A stretch of 64,000 nucleotides of DNA from Amaurobius ferox (GCA_951213105.1 OX578153.1:58348020-58412019), one strand, 5' to 3'. Shown: positions 35,185 to 45,150, counted from the stretch's first letter. Numbers and translations are program-made. Notes: a model not told the origin generated them from the letters alone.

Positions 35185-35426
35185 CCTAAATAAGTTGGTT
35201 GGTTGGTGTCCCTAACATATATTTATTAAGGAAGAATGTGTGCACTACTTCTGTTTAGTCAAAGACCCGGGGCAGCCGAAGGTAGAAGTCTGACTTCTGC
35301 CCCAATAAGACATCACAACATCCATGCCCGCAGGCGGGATTCGAACCCGCAATCTGGCAGCCGAGCCATCACGAGGAAACGCTTGCCTCTTTGACCTTCT
35401 CAGCCACCACATCGCCCCCTAAATAA
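35185..35426 (-). mobile_element. tRNA-derived SINE, second family (U)
   Basis: 224-base element (35,194-35,417) on the minus strand with a 9-base target duplication CCTAAATAA at 35,185-35,193 and 35,418-35,426. On minus: A box GGTGGCTGAGAAGGTC (35,393-35,408), a perfect B box GGTTCGAATCC (35,337-35,347), and a longer-than-normal region between them, as in Ser/Leu-type tRNAs. The tail is (CCAA)n. Its body is unrelated to family S. An empty paralogous site lies at 30,49x. Confidence 0.9.
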
Positions 35427-35489
35427 ATGCCCATCACTTAAATAATACAGACACAGTTAACACTATATTCAAATTTCCTGTTTTGAAAT

Positions 35490-36176
35490 AAAATCATTAT
35501 CACAATACAAATAAAAAACCTCCAAATCACAAAAGGAGAATCACAATTGACCATATTTTCCGCAAGCAAAGTAATCTTTATATTTGCAATACTCCATTTG
35601 GGCCATTTATAAAAATACTAAAGAACTAAATGGCTCCCATTCACTCACGATCTATGATCAAATATCAGGACGTTTCCTATCTCTAAAGCAGAGAAAAAGA
35701 TTCAAAACCTCTCTCTGGAAGTTCTTCCCGGAAGCCAAGAACCCTCCCATTATGGCCAACCCACCTACCCCTATCTAAAATGAACCTGATCCTGGGGAGT
35801 CGGAATCTCTGTGAAAGAACAGACGGTACATTGCGATGCGAGAAAGCGATTATTTAAAAAATTACAAAAATCAAACTTGATTATAAAAAAAATGTTTTCT
35901 TGTTAGAATCATGAGATATATGGAAGTTTTAGCCAAATTATAAAACTCTGCTAATCTTAGTTCTTCGGCTAAAATATAAAATAACTAGAATACTAATTCA
36001 AAAGTTTAAAAAAATGACGCCAATCGGACAAGAAAAAAGGGCATGATAATTCTTTTCAATTTCGGTCCATCGTACACATTATTGATGATGAAAAAAATTA
36101 AATCCAAGAAGTCCGGCCAACCGAGAAATGTTCATTCAGGCAGCGTCGCTGGTGGAGCCATCTATAACATTATTAG
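35490..36176. other. Non-coding stretch
   Basis: A 64-codon frame at 35,584-35,778 has no recognisable domain. Nothing else supported. Confidence 0.45.
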
Positions 36177-36331
36177 AAAATAGAAACGACGATATTTTTT
36201 TTCAAAGTTATCTCTGTTTCTGTGTATATCCTTTAAATCATAGTTATGCATTTTAAATGCAAAGCAACGCAAGGCATTCATATATATATATATATATATG
36301 TATATATATGTATATATATATATATATATAT
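36177..36331. repeat. Duplicated flank plus (AT)n, left of palindrome P1
   Basis: 36,177-36,282 is repeated at 38,527-38,632 (GATAGAAACGACG..., GCAAAGCAACGCAAGGCATT). Both copies run into (AT)n at the same base, suggesting that the flank is part of the element or of a preferred target. Confidence 0.85.
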
Positions 36332-36395
36332 AAATTCCCAAAAAGGACAAGTAACAATGTACTCGTAAATTTCTAGAAGAGTGACAGGAGTAACG

Positions 36396-36470
36396 GCCGG
36401 GGGGAGTTGCGACCCCCAACACTCCGGTTAAAGCTTTTTTCCGCCATGGCAAACGCTCCCGGTAGCCGAT
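36396..36470 (-). other. tRNA-like module, P1 left arm
   Basis: On minus: GGCTACCGGGAGCG (A-box side), a middle stem-like GCCATGGC, AACCGGAGTG, then GGGGGTCGCAACTCCCCC, which can form a T-arm-like hairpin. A T5 run follows before the arm ends. The layout is shared with the modules in P2, P3 and the solo copy at 38,026. Confidence 0.45.
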
Positions 36471-37361
36471 ACTCCCTACCCCATTTACTTCATGACTCCT
36501 ATTGAACCGTAAATATTACATACAAACATACACACTTTCAATAATATGTAAATCTTTAAAAGTTTACTATTCCACGCTAAATCAAACCAAAAAGCTCACT
36601 ATAAAATTCCTTAACAATTAATTTAAAATACTAATGTATGAAATTACTTCAGTCGTGCCTATTTAATACTTTAAAGTCAATATATTCATGACTAATTAAA
36701 TCCAAGTCTGAGTGGTTATTTTAAAAAATGGATACAAGACCTATAAGCTACAATTATTGCCATATAAATACTGATGTATGAAATTTCTTCACTCGTGGTT
36801 ATTTAATCCTTTAAAAACTATATATTCAAAACTAATGTTTGAAACCCAAGTCAGAGTGGTTGTTTATTAAATTGGATACAAAACCTATTGGCAACATTTT
36901 CGCCTTACAAATATTTAGTATTTATAAGGCGAAAATGTTGCCAATAGGTTTTATATCCAATTTAATAAACAACCACTCTGACTTGGGTTTCAAACATTAG
37001 TTTTGAATATATAGTTTTTAAAGGATTAAATAACCACGAGTGAAGAAATTTCATACATCAGTATTTATATGGCAATAATTGTAGCTTATAGGTCTTGTAT
37101 CCATTTTTTAAAATAACCACTCAGACTTGGATTTAATTAGTAATGAATATATTGACTTTAAAGTATTAAATAGGCACGACTGAAGTAATTTCATACATTA
37201 GTATTTTAAATTAATTGTTAAGGAATTTTATAGTGAGCTTTTTGGTTTGATTTAGCGTGGAATAGTAAACTTTTAAAGATTTACATATTATTGAAAGTGT
37301 ATATGTTTGTATGTAATATTTACGGTTCAATAGGAGTCATGAAGTAAATGGGGTAGGGAGT

Positions 37362-37438
37362 ATCGGCTACCGAGAGCGTTTGCCATGGCGGAAAAAAGCT
37401 TTAACCGGAGTGTTGGGGGTCGCAACTCCCCCCGGCCG
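37362..37438 (+). other. tRNA-like module, P1 right arm
   Basis: Inverse copy of the module at 36,396-36,470, reading rightward and out of the palindrome. The A-side reads CTACCGAGAGCG, one change from the left arm. A T5 run follows at about 37,488. Confidence 0.45.
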
Positions 37439-37540
37439 TTACTCCTGTCACTCTTCTAGAAATTTACGAGTACATTGTTACTTGTCCTTTTTGGGAATTT
37501 ATATAGGTATACACATGTAAAATTGCAGCATAGCGCTTTA

Positions 37541-37975
37541 CAAGTTGTATTATAAATTATTTATTGCTTTTAGCTTTTTAATTCAACAAAAACTGTAGCA
37601 ATTTTTCAGGTTTTATAATATATATATATATATATTAAAATAACAAAAACTAAAGTGCAAGAGTGTGAATCAGTAACCACAGTATCTAACCGCGAGCAAA
37701 ATAAAAGCGTGTGTGAAAAGCAAAAAGCAACGAGGAAGGGCCGAAAAAGCAGAGCACGGAGAGGCCAGGACAAGGAAAATATATTAAAAAATAGTATATC
37801 TGCCAGAAACGTCTTCAGGGGCACATTCTAGACAAATATACTAAAATCCGTTGTTTCTATGATTGCATAAAAACACGTGGTTAAAATATTATGCAATCTG
37901 TGCCCAACAACGGAATAACAGAAAAAAACCAAATAGGATAAATTCAATTATATATATATATATATATATATATAG
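37541..37975. other. Spacer with two (AT)n runs and an imperfect hairpin
   Basis: (AT)n at 37,618-37,635 and 37,950-37,974. An inverted pair (CCGTTGTT..ATGATTGCATAA against TTATGCAATC..CAACAACGG) lies at 37,838-37,915. A GC-moderate stretch at 37,640-37,800 has no domain. Confidence 0.5.
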
Positions 37976-38025
37976 CAAATAAAATTATTAAGGAAAAAAT
38001 GGGAATCAAGCCAACGGGAAAGCAT

Positions 38026-38102
38026 TAATGGCCGAGAGGGATTGTGACCCCTCGTTCCTGGTTATAGCATGCTATTACACCCAGGTAACACACCCGGTAC
38101 CA
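38026..38102 (-). other. Solo tRNA-like module related to P1-P3
   Basis: On minus: ACCGGGTGTGTTACC, then GCATGC at the middle, AACCAGG, GAGGGGTCACAATCCCTC (T-arm-like hairpin with a 7-nt TCACAAT loop) and GGCCATTA. A T6 run follows at about 37,996, then (AT)n at 37,950-37,974. It has the same order as a palindrome arm, but I see no inverse partner nearby. Confidence 0.45.
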
Positions 38103-38526
38103 AATACTTTGCCGAAACTTGACTTCCGAAATGGTGTCGAGCACAAGACACTGACCGTGGAAGTGAGTACAAAACTCAAGTATCGAAGAAAAATCAGAAG
38201 TACAAAGCCGAAGTAAAAAACCATAATGAAAAAGGCCAAGAGTTGTTTACAAAGGAGAGTGCAAACTATATATAGCACTATACTACCACTAGGGTGCGCT
38301 ATCAGTTAGTTCCGCGTAGGTGAATCTCACAGTTATCATTTCCAAAATCGATAACATCACAGGTGTGCTCAAGTTATATCCTTAAAATAAGCGTTTCTTT
38401 CATCGCTGTATACAGTATTATAATAATGTCTAAGGAAATTTGCAGGATAATGCTTCTTGATCGCCTCTTGCACTATTCTTCTGTCATTTGTGGTTTGATC
38501 TTTTTTGAAAGTATGGATTCCTTTAG

Positions 38527-38626
38527 AAGATAGAAACGACGTTATTTTTTTTCAAAGTTATCTCTGCTTCTGTGTATGTCCTTTAAACCATAGTTATGCG
38601 TTTTAAATGCAAAGCAACGCAAGGCA

Positions 38627-38704
<78 letters not shown>
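38527..38704. repeat. Second copy of the P1 left flank plus long (AT)n
   Basis: 38,527-38,632 matches 36,177-36,282 with a handful of changes, followed by a TA run to 38,704 with no palindrome attached. It may be the unoccupied or deleted version of the P1 site. Confidence 0.8.
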
Positions 38705-38705
<1 letters not shown>

Positions 38706-38879
38706 CCTTGTTTGGAGACAGAGAGTCTCGACCATTATCTGAACCAGGTATTTTTTACTTTTATCATTCCGAACATAATCTGCACAATTTTATAGCAGTT
38801 TTAGGTGATCCCTGCTTCTCCTCCATCTGTGTTCTTAAGATTACAGTGCTCAAAATAATAAAATAATTGCTTATTTTAA

Positions 38880-39116
38880 ATATTTCACCATATATTACTT
38901 ATATTTACATTTCGCGTCATTGAAATATCGCATCTACAGACTCACAAACATCAGACACACACACAAACAGCACTTCAAAAACGTTCCATTCAAGTTAAGG
39001 AATGCTCAAAAAGTATAAATCTGTCAAAAACTCGAATTCGATCTTCCTACTCAGTCACAATACTTTTCCTATACATTATACTATGTATGTAAGGCATATA
39101 AAAATAACCTGAACCC
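38880..39116 (-). repeat. Decayed family L fragment
   Basis: Contains GACACACACACAAACA, AACGTTCCATT and AACTCGAATTCGA, parallel to 9,180-9,290 and 24,800-24,900. Confidence 0.45.
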
Positions 39117-39360
39117 ATCATACTCATTCTGCTTCCTCTTTTCTTTGAACTAAAAGCACGAAAGTGGAAGAATTTTGCAATAAAAATTGGAAATGTGTTA
39201 TATTCTTATCTGAGAATGAATACGATACATCGTTATCGACTTCTGACTTCTTTCAAGGAAATAACAAGAACTTTCGGGCCAAAGTTGCTGTCATATTTTT
39301 TGGCGTCAAAACTGCAATTTAGAGTTCAGAGATAAGTTTTTCACACATGCTGACATGAAC
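39117..39360 (+). repeat. Dispersed repeat D, copy D1
   Basis: Shares ATGTGTTATATTCTTATCTG, GATACATCGTTATCGACT and GGCGTCAAAACTGCAATTT with 44,268-44,530 and 46,566-46,815. No coding frame; class unknown. Confidence 0.75.
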
Positions 39361-39522
39361 GTTCATTTTCCTCCGATGAAGGAAACAGAAAATCTACAAT
39401 AATATATAAAATACGAGGCTTTAGTCCAATTTCTCATATATACAAGCTTCCCAGGAAAATGCTTAAGCACCGCATTAATTTTGTAAGGATAAGTCCAGGA
39501 GTGTACACGTTACGTCTATCTA

Positions 39523-39716
39523 CAGGGTGTCCCAAAAAGATTGAAACGCGCTTTAATTCTTTACCTGTTGGAGATAAGTGGGCAATGTAAATTGCAAAAA
39601 TGTATAAAGTAAGCTAGGAAATAAGACTACGTTAATGAAATAGTCCTCCCATTAATTTTCAAAAAGTTGCACTTTTTAAATTTTTATACGACTCCCTTAG
39701 ACAAATTTGGTCAATC
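39523..39716 (+). mobile_element. Family M foldback MITE, left end only (copy M3)
   Basis: Tip ACAGGGTGTCCCAAAAAGAT, then AATTCTTTACCTGTTGGAGA and 'atttttatacgactcccttag', parallel to 27,050-27,260 and 50,293-50,470. The element stops where LINE sequence begins. Confidence 0.65.
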
Positions 39717-40971
39717 AGAAAATTTTAATTTTTAATGCACAGAACAAATGCATGTTTAGAACATCTCCTGCTCAAAGCTTATATGTGTACTGCAGTGAGC
39801 CACCCCTAGAATTCAGGCTTGAACAGTTGGCACTGAATTTTTACTACCGGGTCATGTCCTTACAGAACCACCCTCTGCAACGACTAATACTAGATAAGTA
39901 TTATGATCGATTCTACGACCACAGACCCTCATGCATTCCTTCTTTTGGCAAACGGATGCGAAATATATTATCAACAACCCCACAAGCAGATCTTCATGTA
40001 AGAAAAACAATGTATTTTGAAACACCTCCATGGCATGTTCCAGATTTTATATATCTCAACCCATTTAGTAATTTTACTAAGAGTAACACAGATCAGACAG
40101 ACTATTTATCTGCAACTGTTTGCTGAACATAGAAATCTCTGTAAAGAATTTACTCCTATTTTCACAGATGGGTCAAAAGCTGGCAATTACGTAGGTTTGG
40201 CTTAAGTATCTAAAAATACTAGTCATTTAAACTGCATGCATCTTGCTCTATTTTTACTGCTGAGATTATGGCAATATACCAGAGTCTTATATTTATATTT
40301 CATCAAATTTCCAAAAAGCACATAATTTATACCGATTCATTGAGTTCGATACAACTCTTGTCATCTATGATGGCTATGAATTACCCCATTGCCTTTGATA
40401 TCCTTAGGTATGAACATCTTCTGAAGGTACAAGGATACCATACTGAATTTTGTTGGGTGCCAGGACATGTTGGTATCAGAGGAAATGAGTTGGCAGATAT
40501 TGCTGCCAAATTAGCTACTCAAACTTTAAACCTGACCATCCTTTTAAATGACATCGAACAATTCATTTTGAAAAATATTTATGACAAATGGCAGTATTCC
40601 GGGAACCAGCAGTCTCATAATAAGTTGTATGAGATAAAGCCCTTAATATAAAAGTGCACTAATTTCCAATGTAGGAAACTTGAAGTACTTTTAACTCGTT
40701 TGCGCATTGGTCATACTCGTTTTACGCATAGACACTTACTTTTAGGAGAAATTAAATTGAACCCTTTTGTAATAGCTGTCAGACCTCAGCAAGTATCAAG
40801 CAAATTTTAATTGCCAGTACTAAATATAAACAGTTTCGTTTTAAGCATTCCAAGACTTATACTATACACTTGGCAGAACTGATGGAAGAAAATCCTCATT
40901 TGGAGCTTTTCCCATTCTTTTGGACATTGGTTTATTCCATCATTTTTAACGTCACCTTTTATAACCTTTAG
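39717..40971 (+). pseudogene. I/Jockey-type non-LTR retrotransposon, 3' coding end with RNase H
   Basis: 5'-truncated and frameshifted remnant. The first segment (to about 40,110) reads RTSPAQSLYVYCSEPPLEFR..LEQLALNFYYR, the RT-RNase H connector typical of I/Jockey-like LINEs. The RNase H type 1 domain follows in three frames: TDGSK (about 40,170), TAEIMAIYQSL (about 40,260), YTDSLSS (about 40,330) and WVPGHVGIRGNELAD (about 40,455-40,500), so all catalytic acids remain. Then come LLTRLRIGHTRFTHRHLL and a CNSC-type C-terminal cysteine motif, ending at TAG 40,969-40,971. Frameshifts near 40,100 and 40,210 and a stop near 40,650 make it inactive. Confidence 0.9.
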
Positions 40972-40979
40972 TTATTTTT

Positions 40980-42263
40980 AACACTTTACAACAAAGTTGA
41001 AAAGTGTTTATGACTTTGTTCATTCTGTCTGTCTGTCTGTCTGTCCGTTAGCACGATAACTACCGTAAAAATGACTTAATCAAAATGAAATTTTAGTATG
41101 TTGTTCAGACGGTCTGTAGGACCTATGGGAATATAAATGAATAATATCACCCAATTAGTTTTGGATTGAACCCGGGTTGAAGAAATGAAATACATTGAGC
41201 CCTATGGGACCTAATTTTTCAAAAATTTTTTAAGCGGATTTAAAATTCACAAATTGCTTCGAAAATTTTAGGTAATAGTCAAATTGTTCCATAAAATATA
41301 TAAAAAAAAATTCAGCAAAATATATTCAGTAGTTTTTTAAATAAAAATTAAAATAATAATTACACATCTTATATGAAACGATCACGTGACCATGATATGA
41401 AACGATCACATGACCCACTTCAAAATGATATATGGCATCCATCTTGTTTCAAAATCGTGATTTTTTAAAGTTCTTTTTAATTCATATTGAGTGTTGCATC
41501 CGTCCTAAAACTACTTTATTTTTGCTTAAATTCTGTGCATCTACATAATAAAACAACACAATGACAATATATTTGAGTTTAAATTCTCATTCTAATTTGA
41601 TTATTTCTACAACTAAGCCTATTCTTCACCTATGTAAAATATAAACAGCAAAATATGTAGAATGAGTTGTATTAGAATTATTGTATTTCTTTAACACAAA
41701 ATAATTCAGTCCATGGAGTCTGCACGGCTGATATGAATGAAATATTAATTGATTTTATAAACAGAAGAACGATTTTTTTCGATGAAGTTTTAAGCATAGA
41801 GTTTATGATTTGTAGCTCCATGGTCCTTATTTTTAAATAATATAAATTATTATAGTATTGTGATGAATGAAAGGAATGAAATCCTGCTTTTATAGAGAGA
41901 TACAGGCGTGTTATTTTTTCTATGACGTTATTTGAATTAATTTCAGTTGTTTTCGATGAAGTTTTCAAATATAATAAATTATCGTAGTATTATGATAGTT
42001 TTAAAAATATTTCCGTGGAATGTATTGCATTTTTGAGATATTTAAACCAGGCAGTTTATATTTCAATGCCGTCATTTGAATGAAGTTCATTTTTTTCAAT
42101 GAAGGTTTAAGTTTTCAAATATAATAAATCAATGTAGTATTGTGATAAGTTTTAAAATATTACCGAGGAATGTATTGCATTTTCGACTTTTTTAAATAAA
42201 ATTGCATTGAAGTTGGAAAGTGTTTCATAATCAATGCTTTAAGCATGATTGATCTTTCTTGTT
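40980..42263 (+). mobile_element. Family A element, copy A2
   Basis: Complete copy. The 5' end forms a hairpin (AACACTTTACAAC / GTTGAAAAGTGTT). (CTGT)n lies at about 41,026-41,043. The 3' hairpin is around TAATCAATGC/GCATGATT, ending CTTTCTTGTT. Directly abutted by copy A3, head to tail. It appears to interrupt the LINE 3' UTR. Confidence 0.85.
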
Positions 42264-43082
42264 GACACTTTACAACATAGTTGAAAGTGTTTCTGACTTT
42301 GTTTATTCTGGCTGTCCGTTAGCATGATAACTGCCGTAAAAATGTTTTATCACAATGAAATTTTTGTATGTTTTTCAGACAATCTGTGGGACCTATAGGA
42401 ATATAAATGAATAATATCACCCAATTAGTTTTTTATTGAATCTTGGTTGAAAAGATGAAATACATTGAACCTTATGGGACCTAATGTTTCAAATATTTTT
42501 TAAGCGAATTTGAATTCACAAATCCCTTCGAAAATTTTAGGAAATATTCAAATTATCCCATAAAATATATAAAAACAAAATTCAGTAAAATATGTTAGGT
42601 ACTTTTTTAAATAAAAATTATTTAATATAGGGAGAAAAACAAATTCAATTAAATTCTGACTCTCGTTATATCCTGCAGAAAGAAAAAAAAAGATATATTA
42701 TATAATAACTATTCCAAGAGTTTAATTATTTTATATATGAGAAAAGTTTCACATTTTAAAATACATATGGTAGATAACAATTTTTCAAATTTTTAAATAA
42801 AATAAATTATTATAGTATTGGGATGAATGAAACGATTGGAAAAATGTTAATGCATGAAATGCTGCTTTTATATAGAGGCGATTTATATTTAGATGACGTC
42901 ATTTGAGTAAAGTTCATTTTCTTCGATGAAGTTTTCAAATATAATAAATTAATGTAGTATTGTGATAATTTTAAAAATATTACCGATGAATGTATCGCAT
43001 TTTAGAGATAATTGTATAAAATTGCATTGAAGTTGGAAAGTGTTTCACAATCAGTGCTTTATGCATGATTGATCTTTCTTTT
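42264..43082 (+). mobile_element. Family A element, copy A3 (shorter)
   Basis: Starts GACACTTTACAAC with no spacer after A2 and ends ATGCATGATTGATCTTTCTT. About 0.8 kb, lacking part of the interior. Tandem with A2. Confidence 0.85.
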
Positions 43083-43262
43083 TCATCTTCTTTTCAATGT
43101 TGTACATGTTCTTTTGTCATGTTTTTTTTCACACATTATCACTCTTTTAAATTATACACGTGTTTTAATCCATGCTAATTTATGTATCTCGGTACCATAT
43201 GTTTGGCGCAGCATATCCACTTTGGATCTTGTGCCATAAAACCATAATCAACCAACCAACCA
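43083..43262 (+). mobile_element. Probable displaced LINE 3' UTR with (AACC)n tail
   Basis: Ends CCATAATCAACCAACCAACC, a LINE-like tail, and contains no coding. Its position just after the A2-A3 tandem, and the absence of a tail directly after the LINE stop at 40,971, suggest that it is the 3' end of the LINE at 39,717 split by the insertion. Confidence 0.45.
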
Positions 43263-43274
43263 ACATAGTGCACT

Positions 43275-43546
43275 ATTAAAACAGTGCACTATAATAAACT
43301 AAAATAATGAAAATACTAAAATGTGTTTTCCGCTATTTGGTCGCTCAAAACTAATATGGCATGCGTGTTTAGATAATTTGGATAAATAAATACTTTGGAT
43401 TTGAATTTATTGAATATATAATGAAAAAGTGAGAAACATTTACACAGTGCATTTATATTTACACATATTGAAACATTTACACATTTACACATATTGAAAC
43501 ATTTACACATTTACACATATTGAAACAGTTACACATTTATACAATG
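43275..43546. repeat. Local tandem duplication, unit 1, with 23-base minisatellite
   Basis: Copy of 43,931-44,180 (CAGTGCACTATAATAAA, GGCATGCGTGT.TAGATAATTT, TGAGAAA.ATTTACACA). The right end has three units of 'acacatttacacatattgaa' plus 3 bases. Confidence 0.9.
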
Positions 43547-43944
43547 GGGCCAACGGCCGTACCGCGCTGAAAACATCGGTTCTCGTTAGATCACCGAAGT
43601 CAAGCAGCATCGGGAGCGGTTAGTACTTGGGTGGGTGACCACCTGGGAACGCCGCGGGCTGTTGGCACATTTCGGGCGCGGTAGCCCGGTGGTTTGCGCG
43701 CTGGATTTGCACGCAGCCACAACTGCCGCCGTGTTCATGCGGAGTACGATCACGTTAAACATGTGGGTCCGTAAGTCCTTCCGAGAGGTTGGTGGTAGGG
43801 GGAGGAGGGTACGGTCCCTGTGGATGCCTCCCCCACTGGGTTCCAGTCTAAATTGGGGGGCACTTCCCGGCCGTCCAAACAGTTACCTTACACCTTTCTG
43901 GTAGGTCGGACTGTCTGGGTCTCAACAACAACATTTATACAGTG
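43533..43944 (+). mobile_element. 5S rRNA-tRNA SINE composite (copy S6)
   Basis: Insert 43,547-43,930 with a 14-base target duplication, ACATTTATACAATG (43,533-43,546) and ACATTTATACAGTG (43,931-43,944), one mismatch. Order: GG, 5S (43,549-43,667), SINE head with A-box-like TAGCCCGGTGG (43,683-43,693), conserved body, AACAACA tail. The neighbouring tandem unit at 44,160-44,180 shows the uninterrupted target (ACATTTACACAGTGCACTA). Confidence 0.9.
43549..43667 (+). rRNA. 5S rRNA-like sequence fused to a SINE
   Basis: 119 bases matching the arthropod-type 5S pattern throughout: 5' GCCAACGGCC pairs with 3' GCTGTTGGC; ATCGGTTCTCGTTAGATC; internal-promoter box A at 43,597-43,614 (AAGTCAAGCAGCATCGGG); intermediate element; and box C at 43,629-43,649 (GGTGGGTGACCACCTGGGAA). 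There is no T-run terminator: the 3' end runs directly into ACATTTCGGGCGCGG, the start of a family S SINE. The whole fusion lies inside one pair of target duplications, so this is a retroposed chimera rather than a member of a 5S gene array. Pol III transcription is possible but unproven. Confidence 0.88.
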
Positions 43945-44180
43945 CACTATAATAAAGTAAATATACTGAAAATACTAAAATGTGTTTTACTCTATTTGGT
44001 CACTCAAAACTAGTATGGCATGCGTGTATAGATAATTTTGATAAGTAAATGCATTGGATGTAGATTGATTGAATAAATAAAAGCATGGATGTACAGCCGA
44101 AAGGTGAGAAATATTTACACATTGCATTTACATTTGCACATATTGAAGCATTTACACATTTACACAGTGCACTATTTCGT
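43945..44180. repeat. Local tandem duplication, unit 2
   Basis: Second unit of the pair described at 43,275. Its single ACATTTACACA region shows that the minisatellite expansion is specific to unit 1. Confidence 0.85.
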
Positions 44181-44267
44181 GCTGTAAAAGTGACATATAG
44201 GAAATAAAAGAACTATTACATAGTGAAATTTGCAGCTAAATATCAGAGATTTTTTTTTTGAAAGAAC

Positions 44268-44530
44268 CTCTGAACCCATCATATTCAGACTTTTTTTTTT
44301 CATATCTTAGTTGAACACTTTTTAGAGCGTGAAAGTTCACGAATTTCGCAGAAAAGAAAATCAGAAATGTGTTACATCTTCATATGAGGACGAATGCCGA
44401 TGCGATACATCTTTATCGACTCCTGAATTCTTTAGAGATATGACAGAAACTTTAAAATTTACTGTCTCATTTCTGGCTTCAAAAGAGTAATTTAGATTTG
44501 AGAGATAAGACTCTTTTGGAATACCAGTCA
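44268..44530 (+). repeat. Dispersed repeat D, copy D2
   Basis: Shares CCCATCATATTCA, AGAAATGTGTTACATCTTCA and GATACATCTTTATCGACTCC with D1 and D3. Confidence 0.7.
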
Positions 44531-44774
44531 GTTTAAATATCGAAGAATAAATTGGAAAACTTACAATATATATCTGTTTAAACCCGCTTAATGGTACATT
44601 GTTTAATAAAATTCCCCCCTTTTTATAGTAAGTGTTCCAAAATACTCCTAGCTATTTATAAATGAAAAGTAAAGACGACAGTGGACGCTTAATGGGGAAA
44701 CCGATGAGGTGAGGCAAAAACACAAGAATGTCTTAAAAGTTATAAGATGGCATTTAATAAACAATAATTACAGT

Positions 44775-45150
44775 AATTATTCAAAAGAGCGACTGCCAAC
44801 CTGAATGCACATTTCACAGCAGCTATGGAGGCATTGGCGAACTCTCTGGAGCAGACCAGGCATGTCGCGCACTTCCGCAGCAGCGGCCGATATTCTCCCG
44901 ACGAGTTTCTCTTCAGATTCAAGGGGAGTGTCATAGACGAGACTCTTGAGATATCTCCATAAAAAGAAGTCAAGACACGATAGATCAGGCGGCCGTAGGG
45001 GTCAAGCTATGGACCTTTCCCAACGAGTAAGAGCCCTGTAACGCATTTACGTGTCATTTCGATCCGGAAAACTTTGACGAAAAATGTTTGGATTGATTTA
45101 TACTACCACCTCGAAAAATTTGGCCCATCTTTTTTTAATCATCCTGTATA
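44775..45150 (-). pseudogene. Tc1/mariner-type transposase C-terminus
   Basis: Minus strand, ending at TAA near 44,780. The intact frame (about 44,990-44,780) reads PDLSCLDFFLWRYLKSLVYD, then TPLESEEKLVGRI, then LLQRVRQCLHSCCEMCI and GSRSFE. This is the familiar C-terminal signature in which the final catalytic acid block (PDLxxLDFFLW) precedes the tail. A stop lies immediately upstream. Further upstream the sequence degenerates and ends at a tip-like ATACAGGATGATTAAAAAAA (minus, about 45,150). The N-terminal HTH and the first catalytic acids are missing. Inactive. Confidence 0.75.

Larger units (their letters stand above)
36332..37540. mobile_element. Near-perfect palindromic element P1
   Basis: Arms 36,332-36,915 and 36,917-37,500 are inverse copies, with only a few differences seen (for example CTCCCGG on the left against the inverse of CCGAGAG on the right). 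They meet at the centre GCCTTACAAATATTTAG around 36,916. Each arm carries a GC-rich tRNA-like module reading outward. A GCAGCATAGCGC word lies just outside the right arm (37,525-37,536), as in P2 and P3. No protein. Confidence 0.85.

Noticed and set aside
35337..35408. Genuine tRNA gene at the A/B-box pair (also 50,500-50,553 and 33,741)
   Set aside because: No proper acceptor stem. Each lies in an element with a tail and target duplications, so these are SINE heads.
41026..41043. (CTGT)n tracts as independent microsatellites or telomere-like repeats
   Set aside because: They occur at a fixed position in family A elements (29,148, 41,026, 56,921, inverse at 59,750) and so are part of that repeat.
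43441..43530. CRISPR-like array from the 23-base repeats
   Set aside because: The units are contiguous, without unique spacers, and the context is an animal minisatellite.
43549..43667. Ordinary functional 5S gene of a tandem array
   Set aside because: Single copy, no T-run terminator, fused to a SINE, and the fusion is framed by a target duplication.
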